From positions 26,639 through 90,638 of the forward strand of contig NZ_JGYP01000004.1 in assembly GCF_000741525.1 (NCBI RefSeq): a DNA stretch of 64,000 bases, given 5' to 3'. Under the pieces are notes generated by a model. The model saw nothing but the letters and a program-made list of their open reading frames with translations. It made no database searches and was not told the origin of the DNA. The translations under genes and the position numbers were made by a program. This document shows positions 9,612 through 17,902 of this stretch, in pieces. How positions within the stretch are numbered: the first letter of the stretch is position 1; each line of letters begins with the position of its first letter. The DNA comes from Bifidobacterium bohemicum DSM 22767. GTDB lineage: Bacteria > Actinomycetota > Actinomycetes > Actinomycetales > Bifidobacteriaceae.

Positions 9612-9639
9612 TGTCAGCACTCCGATCATAGTGCTGACA
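9612..9639. terminator. bidirectional hairpin between convergent genes
   Basis: A perfect 10-bp inverted repeat TGTCAGCACT/AGTGCTGACA with an eight-base loop lies between the ends of the serine hydrolase gene and the convergent threonine dehydratase relic. There is no T run on either side. Confidence 0.5.
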
Positions 9640-9660
9640 CAACGGCGCGGAATCGGATGC

Positions 9661-10182
9661 CTAGTAGCTGTGTTTGGAGTCGAAACCGTTGTCGCGCAAG
9701 GCATTCAGGACCTTCTCAATATGGTCGTGACCATTGGTCTCAACGGTGACACCAAGCGAAACGGAATTCATGAAATGCGAAGTGGCCTTGAACTGGCCTT
9801 TGTCAAGCTCGATGACATTGGCGCGGGCCTGAACCAGCACCAGAGCCACCTTGACCGACCGATCCGGGTGTGTCCGGAAGTTCGACCTCGAAGCTCATGA
9901 TGCGGCCGCGAACGAATTCCTGAACGCGGGTGAACTCTCCGGGATTGCGCCGATGATGCATGCATCGGGATTGAACGTCTGGATGATCAGGTCCACACCT
10001 GCGCCAAGTGCGTCACCACCGAACGGAACGACCACATCGGTGACGTTGGGCACGTCCTCGAGAATCCCCATGCCGATGGTGGCCTGCAGGTTCTCCGGCT
10101 TCATGAGGATCTCATGCCCGGTCATCCGCGAAAGGACCGACGAGGGGACGATGCCGGACGCGACAGCACAACCGGATAAACC
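9661..10182 (-). pseudogene. ilvA: threonine dehydratase (IlvA type) relic
   Basis: Pieces of an allosteric threonine ammonia-lyase can be read in order. An N-terminal piece, IVPSSVLSRMTGHEILMKPENLQ, is joined directly to ATIGMGILEDVPNVTDVVVPFGG, so the segment with the pyridoxal-phosphate lysine is gone. After CIIGAIPE a second gap removes much of the catalytic domain. The ACT regulatory domain follows in another frame (EFTRVQEFVRGRIMSFEVELPDTPGSV), and one more frameshift near 9860 leads to VALVLVQARANVIELDKGQ and the C-terminus ending DSKHSY. An intact enzyme is about 400 residues; here about 170 codons remain. No function is possible. It ends one base from the stop of the trehalose gene on the same strand. 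Confidence 0.8.
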
Positions 10183-12816
10183 CTAATGCTCGTCGCTGTC
10201 GTGAATCGCCACGGCCTGGGATTCGCTATCCAAGTACCCCAGAAGCCGGATCATTTCGGCGGAATCAGCCAAGCGGCTGCGTGCCTTGGTGGCACCTTGA
10301 CCGATCTTGAGGGTCCACGTGGAAACCGCTCCCTCATCGGACTGATCCTCGACATCCCGCGCTTCAGACATCTCGGCGGCCCGGGAGGAAACGTCGCCAC
10401 TACGATGCCGCTTGGACGCCTGCGTGCCCAGACCGTCGAGATCGAAGCTTGAAGGCGGGATGGCGGAGAACATGGTTTCATCGGTCGTGTCATCACCGGC
10501 GGCGAGGATGAAGTCGTAAGAGCCGCCTTGCGCCAAAGGCACGACGGCAAGACCCTTACTGATCGAGACGTGGCAGACCTCCACGACCTTGGAATTCTCC
10601 ATGGTCATCAGGCCGTATTTGCCGCAAACCTCGTGCAGCCTGTGCAGGAGTTCCTCTCGCTCCTTGTTGGCTAGCCTCTGGTCACACAGACGGTAATGCC
10701 AGGCGAGCGTGCTGGATTTGTGCTCCACGAAAGACTTGGGCACACGTTCAACGGCCTGGTCCATAAGTTCCTCGATGATCGGCCGCCACACCTTTGGGTC
10801 TGGCAGATTCGCGGCACGACGCCACACCCGGCCCGAAGGATCCACGATGGTCCCCGAAACCGCCGCGTCGGCCTCGTCACCGGCATCATCGCCATGTTGC
10901 GGCGGATCACTGCGCCAAACGCCATGCTCCGCAATCAGACCGACGGGCAGCAAGCCGAACCATTCCTCCATCGTCGCACGGTCGCGGCCGGAGACGACGT
11001 AAAAATCAGTGTTCGCGGTCGAGCCGATACGGCGCAGCAAATCGAGCAGCGGACGCTTGGGCTTGGCACGGTCAGGCGTGCGCACCAACGGTGTCAGCGT
11101 ACCGTCGTAATCGCACAGCACCAGCCGACGACGCGCCTTGCCCCAGCGGTTGACCAGCACGTCACGTTGCAGGCTTTCAAGACGACGGTCGGCCGTGCCG
11201 GGATCACTGACCTGACGCAATGTGCTCAGGAACTCGACGCACCACAAATCCGCAGTGCGGTATTTCAGACGCGTCTGCATGGTGCGATTGCGGCGGCGAG
11301 CCTCGTCCGGAGAAATTTCCAGCGCCTTATTCAGCGCCTCGCACACCGCGTCGATATCGTAAGGGTTGACGACGAACGAGTCGGTCAGCTCGCGTGCAGC
11401 GCCGCACATGTCCGACAGCACCAGTGCGCCGTCACGGTCGTCGTGGCATGCCAAATACTCCTTGGCCACGAGATTCATACCGTCACGGAGCGGGGTGACC
11501 AGAGCCACGTCACCGGCCGCATAGATGCCGCAGACCGGCTTGATCGGCAGCGAGCGCGTGATGTAGTGGATAGGCGTCCACGACAGCAATGAGTACTTGC
11601 CGTTGACCTTGCCGACCAGGCGGTCCACCGTCTGTTTGAGGTTTCGGTAGGTTTCGACGTTCTCACGCGTCGGGGTGGCCAGCAGGTAATAGGTGACATG
11701 CCCCACCCACTTCGGGTAGCGCTCGAGCATGAGCTCGAAGGCGCGCAGGCGCTCCGGCAGGCCCTTCGTGTAGTCAAGGCGATCGACGGAGACGACGACC
11801 TTGCGGGGCACCTTGTCGGCGTCCGGGCCGAGATTGCGGGCCAAAGCGAGTTCCGGCAACTCCTGATGCGCATGGTGGCTCCACCAGTTGCTGTCGGCCA
11901 CCTGGGCCTCCGTGGCGGCCTGCGATTCGGCGGTGAGCGAGGTTTTGATACGACGGGTGCGTTTGCCGCTGGCCGCCTCTATGCCGTGCTGCATGGCCTG
12001 TGCGAGGCTGGATCGTGCGGTGCGGCGATAGAGGTTGTAATCAATGCCGATGGGGAACGCTTCCACCGTGACATACCGCTTGTGGCGGCTCGAAGGCCGG
12101 TCGGAACCTGTCGCAGGGTCCGAAGGCTCATCAGTGAGGGCTATGCGTCCGTCCGGTTTGATGTCCAGATCAAGCAAAAGACGTACGACGGACATGAAGT
12201 TGATGCAGAAATCGATGGTATGGAATCCCACGAGGTCCGCCCCCAGCAGTCCACGCAGCAGATCGGCGCCATTGGGAAGCTGACGGAAAATCTCAGGACT
12301 GGGGAATGGGATATGCAGGAACCAGCCGATGCGCAGATCCGGGAAGCGGGAGCGTAGGAGCGCCGGCAGGAGCATGAGGTGGTAGTCCTGGACCCACACG
12401 GTGTCGCCGGGGTGCACAAGCGTGGAGACGGCCTCGGCGAACCGTTCGTTGACGGCCTGATAGACCTTCCAGGTGGCGGGCTCGAATTTTGCCTCATGTG
12501 CGAAATCATGGAACAGCGGCCAAATCGTGTCGTTGGAATACCCGGCGTAGTAGCCGTTAATCTCATCCTCGGTCAGATACACCGGTTCACAGCGGCGGGA
12601 ACGGTATTCCTCGGTCATGCGGTCGATGTCGCGTTGCTCGTATTTGGCCGGGTCGACACCGCTCCAGCCCACCCAGAAGCAGTCACGATGCGATTTGAAA
12701 TATGGGCCGATGGCCGTGGCCAACCCTCCGATGCTCTGAACGGCCGCGATTCCGCCATCCTCCTGCCGTTGCAAGGACATCGGAAGCCTGTTGGAGACGA
12801 TGATCAAACGTGACAT
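10183..12816 (-). CDS. otsAB: bifunctional trehalose-6-phosphate synthase/phosphatase
   Basis: One 877-residue chain carries both steps of trehalose synthesis in the cytoplasm: glucose transfer from UDP-glucose to glucose-6-phosphate, then dephosphorylation. Residues 1 to about 510 are a GT20 domain: [41 protein letters not shown] (near 343), and [12 protein letters not shown]. An HAD phosphatase domain follows, with motif I DYDGTLTP near residue 567 and [10 protein letters not shown] for the metal site. Insertions are visible in both domains, for example near 250-330. ATG 12816 is used; an in-frame GTG at 12822 is possible. Bacteria usually encode OtsA and OtsB separately, so the fusion is notable, though known elsewhere. 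Likely role: osmotic or stress protection. Confidence 0.93.
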   Translation of the reverse strand: MSRLIIVSNRLPMSLQRQEDGGIAAVQSIGGLATAIGPYFKSHRDCFWVGWSGVDPAKYEQRDIDRMTEEYRSRRCEPVYLTEDEINGYYAGYSNDTIWPLFHDFAHEAKFEPATWKVYQAVNERFAEAVSTLVHPGDTVWVQDYHLMLLPALLRSRFPDLRIGWFLHIPFPSPEIFRQLPNGADLLRGLLGADLVGFHTIDFCINFMSVVRLLLDLDIKPDGRIALTDEPSDPATGSDRPSSRHKRYVTVEAFPIGIDYNLYRRTARSSLAQAMQHGIEAASGKRTRRIKTSLTAESQAATEAQVADSNWWSHHAHQELPELALARNLGPDADKVPRKVVVSVDRLDYTKGLPERLRAFELMLERYPKWVGHVTYYLLATPTRENVETYRNLKQTVDRLVGKVNGKYSLLSWTPIHYITRSLPIKPVCGIYAAGDVALVTPLRDGMNLVAKEYLACHDDRDGALVLSDMCGAARELTDSFVVNPYDIDAVCEALNKALEISPDEARRRNRTMQTRLKYRTADLWCVEFLSTLRQVSDPGTADRRLESLQRDVLVNRWGKARRRLVLCDYDGTLTPLVRTPDRAKPKRPLLDLLRRIGSTANTDFYVVSGRDRATMEEWFGLLPVGLIAEHGVWRSDPPQHGDDAGDEADAAVSGTIVDPSGRVWRRAANLPDPKVWRPIIEELMDQAVERVPKSFVEHKSSTLAWHYRLCDQRLANKEREELLHRLHEVCGKYGLMTMENSKVVEVCHVSISKGLAVVPLAQGGSYDFILAAGDDTTDETMFSAIPPSSFDLDGLGTQASKRHRSGDVSSRAAEMSEARDVEDQSDEGAVSTWTLKIGQGATKARSRLADSAEMIRLLGYLDSESQAVAIHDSDEH

Positions 12817-12877
12817 ACCCACCCCAATTCGACACGGACCTGACAGGCGATGACGCCACGACGCGAACGGCGCCTGA

Positions 12878-12932
12878 TATATGGCAGGTCCTGCATATAC
12901 AGCACATTATAACGTATGGCCACGTGAGGCAA
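12878..12932 (-). promoter_or_regulatory. putative promoter and dyad upstream of otsAB
   Basis: On the minus strand TATAAT (12906-12911) follows TTGCCT (12927-12932) by 15 bases. Downstream of the -10 box an imperfect palindrome centred on GCAGGTCCTGC (12878-12899) could be an operator or hairpin. The short -10/-35 spacing makes the -35 box uncertain. Confidence 0.4.
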
Positions 12933-12981
12933 GCCACACTGGCGGTTGAGTGGCGTGTTTGCATCCATCGGCTATTGCATC

Positions 12982-12991
12982 GGGGGGGGGG
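12982..12991. repeat. G10 homopolymer in intergenic region
   Basis: A run of ten G lies 165 bases upstream of otsAB and downstream of the permease operon terminator. Such runs slip during replication. The remaining sequence between 12992 and 13100 shows no gene. Confidence 0.8.
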
Positions 12992-13103
12992 CTTAGGGAC
13001 TCAGCAGCTGGGAGCTTTATTGCATGGCAATCGGAGTTTATCCTCGCGTCTTATGGAACGGTTTGAGTTGAAGAGGGTTGCGTCGGACCTCAGCCACAAA
13101 GCC

Positions 13104-13145
13104 GGGGAGCCCACAGGGCTCCCCTAAAAAGCCGGTGGCTTTTTT
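13104..13145 (-). terminator. double hairpin terminator of the alpha-galactoside importer operon
   Basis: Reading the minus strand, AAAAAGCC-ACC-GGCTTTTT (13126-13144) overlaps the stop codon of the last permease gene and ends in a T run, a good intrinsic terminator. A second perfect 9-bp stem GGGGAGCCC/GGGCTCCCC with a three-base loop follows at 13104-13124. Confidence 0.75.
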
Positions 13146-14025
13146 ACTTTACGGCTCCCCTCATTACGCTGCCTACTACCCACTTTTGAGCGAAGACGTA
13201 GACGACGAGGATCGGGGCCATGGCCATCAGGTAGCTGGCGAACGCCATCGGGTAGTTGGTGGCGAACTGCGAGCTGAAGACGTACTGCGCCAGCGGGATC
13301 GTCTGGTTCGACTGGTCCGTGAGCACGATCAGCGGCATGAGGAAGTCGTTCCACGCCCACAGCGCCGTCAGAATCGCGATGGTGGCGTTAATCGGCCCCA
13401 TCAGCGGAAAAATGATCTTCCAGAAAATCGTCCACGTGGAAGCGCCATCAATGCGCGCGGCCTCCTCCAGCGATATCGGGATCGAACGGATGAAACCGGT
13501 GGCGATGAACAGGTTCGTGCCCAATCCCAGCGTCATGTACAAAATGATCAGGCCAAGCTGGTTGTCAAGGTGCAACGCGCCCATCTGCTTGGCCAATGGC
13601 AGCATGATGACCGGGAACGGCACGAACATCGCCGCGATGAAGAAATAATACAGGAAACGGAAGAAGCGCTTGTCCATGTTCCGCGCGATGGCGTAAGCCA
13701 CGAACGTGTTCGTCAGCAGCGTCAGCGCGACGGATGCCACGGTGATGATCGCTGAGTTGAGCGCGGCCTTCGGATAGTTGACCTTGGCCCACGCATCCGC
13801 GAAATTGTGCCAGTTCCACGTGGTTGGCAGCGCGAAGGTGCCGGCGTCGGCCGGGGTCTTGAGCGCGGTGACAACAGTGAAATAAAGAGGGATAAGCACC
13901 GTCAGGGACAGCACGGCAACAACGGCGGTGAGCCACCAGTTGATGTTGTGGTCACGACGATACACCTTGGTCTCAGCGGGTTTGGCGGCCGAGACGCCCG
14001 TCTTTGAAATTGTTGTTGCAGACAT
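13144..14025 (-). CDS. ABC transporter permease, CUT1 (MalG-like)
   Basis: A 293-residue membrane permease with six hydrophobic segments. The EAA loop is ISLEEAARIDGASTWTIFWKIIFPLMGP, and the C-terminus QKWVVGSVMRGAVK is typical of MalG-family proteins. ATG 14025 has a GAGGGGG Shine-Dalgarno sequence seven to eight bases upstream. It is last of three genes (binding protein, MalF-like, MalG-like) and ends inside its terminator. With the neighbouring GH36 alpha-galactosidase and ROK regulator it probably imports alpha-galactosides of the raffinose family; the substrate is inferred from context. Confidence 0.92.
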   Translation of the reverse strand: MSATTISKTGVSAAKPAETKVYRRDHNINWWLTAVVAVLSLTVLIPLYFTVVTALKTPADAGTFALPTTWNWHNFADAWAKVNYPKAALNSAIITVASVALTLLTNTFVAYAIARNMDKRFFRFLYYFFIAAMFVPFPVIMLPLAKQMGALHLDNQLGLIILYMTLGLGTNLFIATGFIRSIPISLEEAARIDGASTWTIFWKIIFPLMGPINATIAILTALWAWNDFLMPLIVLTDQSNQTIPLAQYVFSSQFATNYPMAFASYLMAMAPILVVYVFAQKWVVGSVMRGAVK

Positions 14026-14038
14026 TGGAATCTCCCCC

Positions 14039-14971
14039 TCAGACCTTTTCCTGGGCATTGGAAATACGGAGCTGGATGAACGCTATGATTGCGAGCACGA
14101 TGAAGAACAGCACGGCGTTCGCGGTCTGGTAAGCGTATTCGCCGCCCGTCAGGCCACCTTTCCAAATCAGGTAGGTGACCGTTTCCGTCTTGGAATCTGG
14201 ACCTCCGTCGGTCAACGCGACCACCTGATCGAAGGTATTGAACGCGTTCTTGAACGAAAGCACAAGATTAATCGTGAAGAACGGGCCGATCAACGGGAAG
14301 GTGATCTTCCAGAAGTTCTGCCACGCGTTGACTCCGTCGAGGGATGCCGCTTCATAGATTTCATCGTCGATGGTCTGCAATCCGGCCAAATAAATCAGCA
14401 CCGAATAGGCCACACCCTGCCACACCGACAGGAAGACGATGGGCACCCACGAGTAGCTCTCGCTGGTCAGCAGCGACTGGGAGAGCCAGCCGATGCCGAG
14501 CGCTTTACCAATGGCGGGCAACGGCGCCATGAAGATGTATTTAAACACATAGCCAATGACCAGCACGCCCAGAGTGTACGGAATGAAGTAGATCGCGCGG
14601 AAGCCGTTCTTGAAGGCAATGCGGCTGTTGAGCGCCACCGCCAGGAACATGGCGATGACGTTGATAAGCAAAGTGATGATGACCGCGAGCAGGAACGTGA
14701 AAACATAAGCGTGCCCGACGCGGTTGTCTTTGAACAAGGCCCCGTAGTTCTTCAGTCCAATCCACTTATAGTCACCGAAACCCTGGGAATTCGTAAAGGA
14801 ATAGGCGACGCCGCGAATGAACGGCACATATAGGAATACCGCGAAGATGAGGGCGGCGGGAACGGCCATCCAGTAAAAGGCGCGGTCCACCTTACGGCCC
14901 GAAAACGCCGACTTGCGCGGCTTCTTAGCCGGACGAGAAGAAGCCACGGCGCTGGTTGATGATGAAGTCAT
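14039..14971 (-). CDS. ABC transporter permease, CUT1 (MalF-like)
   Basis: A 310-residue partner permease with a basic N-terminal tail of about 30 residues and six membrane segments. The EAA loop is YEAASLDGVNAWQNFWKITFPLIGP. AGGAGG lies seven bases before ATG 14971. Spacing of 15 bases to the binding-protein gene upstream and 13 to the next permease shows one transcription unit. Confidence 0.93.
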   Translation of the reverse strand: MTSSSTSAVASSRPAKKPRKSAFSGRKVDRAFYWMAVPAALIFAVFLYVPFIRGVAYSFTNSQGFGDYKWIGLKNYGALFKDNRVGHAYVFTFLLAVIITLLINVIAMFLAVALNSRIAFKNGFRAIYFIPYTLGVLVIGYVFKYIFMAPLPAIGKALGIGWLSQSLLTSESYSWVPIVFLSVWQGVAYSVLIYLAGLQTIDDEIYEAASLDGVNAWQNFWKITFPLIGPFFTINLVLSFKNAFNTFDQVVALTDGGPDSKTETVTYLIWKGGLTGGEYAYQTANAVLFFIVLAIIAFIQLRISNAQEKV

Positions 14972-14986
14972 GATTGCCTCCTGTTC

Positions 14987-16273
14987 CTACTCGAACGTCC
15001 TGGCTCGGACTTTGTCCCATTCGGCCTGCATATTGCCGGTGAACGCGTTGACGTCGCCGCTGTTGACCATGCCCTGCAAATAGCCTCCGATGTTGATCGA
15101 GGAGGGGATATAGTGATCGCAGAAGTCTGCCACACGGTTGGATTTGAAGAACGGGCGAACCGTGGTCAACGCCTTGTTGCCGAAGTACGTGTCCTTGAGC
15201 GGGGTGATGGCGGACTGCGCGTCGGCGTAAAGGTTGAGCTGCTTCTTCTGCATCAGGAAGTCGATAAACCTCATCGCCTCCTTCGGGTGCTTGGTATTCG
15301 CACTCATGGTGAGCATCACGTCGTCGCCGGCCGTGAGGATCTGACCTTTGGCATCATCGGTAGCGGGCAATTGCGCAAAGCCGAGGTCGGCCTTTGGATT
15401 AACCATGGTGATCTGCGGAATCGCGTAGGTGCCCAGCGGGATGATCGCCGAGGTACCTTTAGCGAAGTTCTGCGTGCCCTGCTGATAGGTGACGCCCTTA
15501 TCGCCCTCCCCGTACTTATAGAGGTCAATCTCCCTTTGGGCCGCCTGCGTCCACAGCGTCTTGAAATCGGTCCTCCCCTTTTTCAGCTCGTCGTACTTGC
15601 TCTCCGGCACCAACGTGCCGGCGAAAGACGCCAGAGGTGCCTGCGTGGTCCAAGCGTCGGCCAATGTCGCCTGCACCGGATTGATGCCGGCCGCCTTGAA
15701 CCTATCGAGCATCGCGGTGAATTCCGTCCACGTCTTGGGCGGATTCTCCGGATCGACGCCCGCCTTGCGCCAGATCTCCTTGTTGTAGATGTATCCTGAA
15801 GCATTACCCGCGTAAGGCAAGCCGTACAGACGCTTTTTGGCCGAATCGGTGGTTTGCACCAGGTTCCTGGCAATCTTGACCATGCCCGGGTTGAGCTGGT
15901 CGACAACCGGTTCGTCGGTGAAGTCATGGAAGATGCCGGACGCGGCGAACATGCCGAAACTGATGTCGCCGTTGAACGTGATGACGTCCGGCGCGCGGTC
16001 TTTGACGAAACGCGTGCGCAGATCGGTCTGCGCGTTTGCCGAATTATTGATGTTGACGTGAATGTTCGGATTCTCGCGTTCGAATTCCCGCGTCATCTTT
16101 TTAAACTGGTCGGCCGCCTCGGATTTGAACTGGAAAAAATCCAAAGTAACCTGCGCGCCGGAGACGCCGCATCCACCTACCGACAGACCGGTGGCGGCTA
16201 CGACAAGAGTCGCCACACATTGCAATACATGCCGCGCGAACCTTCCGGGACTTCGGCGCTTATCCATATCCAT
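14987..16273 (-). CDS. sugar-binding lipoprotein, CUT1 (RafB/MsmE-like)
   Basis: A 428-residue extracellular binding protein. The signal sequence has basic residues ([12 protein letters not shown]), a hydrophobic core and lipobox LSVGGC. The mature part starts [29 protein letters not shown], typical of family-1 sugar-binding proteins. ATG 16273 has AAGGAG eight bases upstream; a longer frame from 16327 lacks support. First gene of the operon, with a promoter at 16399-16427 and a divergent ROK regulator. Together with the GH36 gene this suggests raffinose, stachyose or melibiose uptake; isomalto-oligosaccharides cannot be excluded. Confidence 0.92.
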   Translation of the reverse strand: MDMDKRRSPGRFARHVLQCVATLVVAATGLSVGGCGVSGAQVTLDFFQFKSEAADQFKKMTREFERENPNIHVNINNSANAQTDLRTRFVKDRAPDVITFNGDISFGMFAASGIFHDFTDEPVVDQLNPGMVKIARNLVQTTDSAKKRLYGLPYAGNASGYIYNKEIWRKAGVDPENPPKTWTEFTAMLDRFKAAGINPVQATLADAWTTQAPLASFAGTLVPESKYDELKKGRTDFKTLWTQAAQREIDLYKYGEGDKGVTYQQGTQNFAKGTSAIIPLGTYAIPQITMVNPKADLGFAQLPATDDAKGQILTAGDDVMLTMSANTKHPKEAMRFIDFLMQKKQLNLYADAQSAITPLKDTYFGNKALTTVRPFFKSNRVADFCDHYIPSSINIGGYLQGMVNSGDVNAFTGNMQAEWDKVRARTFE

Positions 16274-16398
16274 AGTCTCGACTCCTTCGCCTTTTGCCCG
16301 AAACGTCCATGCTTCAGGCGACTTCATGACAAAAGTCTATCATCGAGCACATTTCATTCCCAGTCAGACTTCGGACGGCGCATGAGCAAATAATTCAG

Positions 16399-16427
16399 AG
16401 TATTTTAGACTAAGAAGTGGTGAACAA
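16399..16427 (-). promoter_or_regulatory. promoter with embedded operator-like palindrome
   Basis: On the minus strand TTGTTC (16422-16427) and AATACT (16399-16404) are 17 bases apart. The spacer contains TTAGACTAA (16405-16413), a nine-base palindrome. A repressor bound there would block RNA polymerase; the divergent ROK regulator is the natural candidate. This is inference from position and symmetry. Confidence 0.45.
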
Positions 16428-16472
16428 TGAATGCCGCAATCTTGGAAACGAACAAAGGGCGTGAAATAGAAC

Positions 16473-17768
16473 ATGGGTAAGAGCACCGACACGGGAAGAT
16501 CCGACAAAGGCTTTAGTGTCAAGAACAGCCGAGTCACCGCTGGGCGAAACGGCAGCGCCCCCGATGCCGCGCTTCCCCTCCCACGATGGTTCCACGGGTC
16601 CTACCACACCCATCTCGTGGCAGAAACGATTGCGAAGCACGGCCCGATCGCACGCACCACCCTGGCACAGTTGTTGGGGCTTTCACAAGGTGCACTTTCT
16701 CGCATTACCAGCGACCTGATTTACCAGAACGTCATTGAAGAAGTGAACCATCCGGACATGAAACCGGATAAATCGGCATTTACTTTCACTGCACAAAAAA
16801 ATAATGCGGGTCGCGGACGCCCCCAGACGCTGCTGCGACTGAAATCCGATGGAACCTGCTTTATGGGAATCAACCTCCACGGTTCGGAACTGACGGCGAT
16901 CCTGACGAACGTAAGCTGTGAACCGATAAGTTCCGCGACAACGCTGCGGCTGACATCCACAGAGCCTCAAGACATTGCCGAACTAATCGCCGACTTGGCA
17001 CGAACTTTTGAGAACCAATCGGACAAGCGGGCCGAACCACGCACACCCTCCGCGATAAGCGTGAGCCTTGGCGGACACATGAAAGACGATCGCTGTGTTA
17101 CGCATGCGCCATATCTGCATTGGGACGGCGAGATTGATCTGGCGGGGATGGTCGAGCAACGGTGCGGAATTCCAACGGCCGCATTCAACGACATGGATTC
17201 ACTGATGCTCTACGAGAGCTGGTTCGGCGACGGAGTCGGATTGCCTCGGTTCGCGATGCTGACTATCGGAGCGGGCATAGGCTATGCATTGTGCGAGAAC
17301 GGCAAACCCGTTGATTATCCAGACAAAAGCTACGGTCTGGCCGGGCATATACTCATAGACCCGGAAGGACCACGATGCTATGCCGGGCATATCGGCTGTT
17401 CACAATGCCTGACCAGCGACTCCCTCGCCCAGGAATACACGGAGCTGTCCGGAAGTCCCATGACCGTCGAAGACCTGATCGCGGATGCGAAGACCGACAA
17501 ACCCCAGGCGCGCACGCTGGTCAACCGCGTATGCTTCCGGCTGGGCACGCTAATCGCCATCACCGCGAACTTCACCATGCCCACGACGGTGCTCATCAAC
17601 GGTGAGACATCATGCATCGCGAAGCTCAACACGGAGTCGGTGCGCAACGGCATCAGCTGGTACCGGCCAAGCCAGGCCTCACCGGTCGATTTTCGAATCC
17701 TCGATTTTTCCTGGCAGAAATGGGCGAGGGCGGCAGCCGGTCGCGTCATCGAACGATATATCGACTGA
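16473..17768 (+). CDS. ROK-family transcriptional regulator (NagC/XylR type)
   Basis: A 431-residue sugar-responsive repressor. Residues about 45-90 form the winged helix-turn-helix (AKHGPIARTTLAQLLGLSQGALSRITSDL), followed by a ROK sugar-kinase-like domain with IGAGIGYALCENGKPV. The zinc/cysteine motif common in the family is degenerate here: AGHIGCSQCLTSDSLAQ lacks the full CxCGxxGC pattern. It diverges from the alpha-galactoside importer and converges on the GH36 gene, so it probably controls both. The Shine-Dalgarno sequence before ATG 16473 is poor (AAAGGG twelve bases away). Confidence 0.9.
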   Translation: MGKSTDTGRSDKGFSVKNSRVTAGRNGSAPDAALPLPRWFHGSYHTHLVAETIAKHGPIARTTLAQLLGLSQGALSRITSDLIYQNVIEEVNHPDMKPDKSAFTFTAQKNNAGRGRPQTLLRLKSDGTCFMGINLHGSELTAILTNVSCEPISSATTLRLTSTEPQDIAELIADLARTFENQSDKRAEPRTPSAISVSLGGHMKDDRCVTHAPYLHWDGEIDLAGMVEQRCGIPTAAFNDMDSLMLYESWFGDGVGLPRFAMLTIGAGIGYALCENGKPVDYPDKSYGLAGHILIDPEGPRCYAGHIGCSQCLTSDSLAQEYTELSGSPMTVEDLIADAKTDKPQARTLVNRVCFRLGTLIAITANFTMPTTVLINGETSCIAKLNTESVRNGISWYRPSQASPVDFRILDFSWQKWARAAAGRVIERYID

Positions 17769-17902
17769 GGCCACGCGGCCCGGCACGGGAGCCGTCACGA
17801 CCGCCGACGAACCCGTGACTTACCGCAGACACGAGCCGGCGACTGGCCCAAGACGGAACGGAACCCAAGAAGGCAGGCCACTCCTTCGACGTCGCCACAC
17901 AT

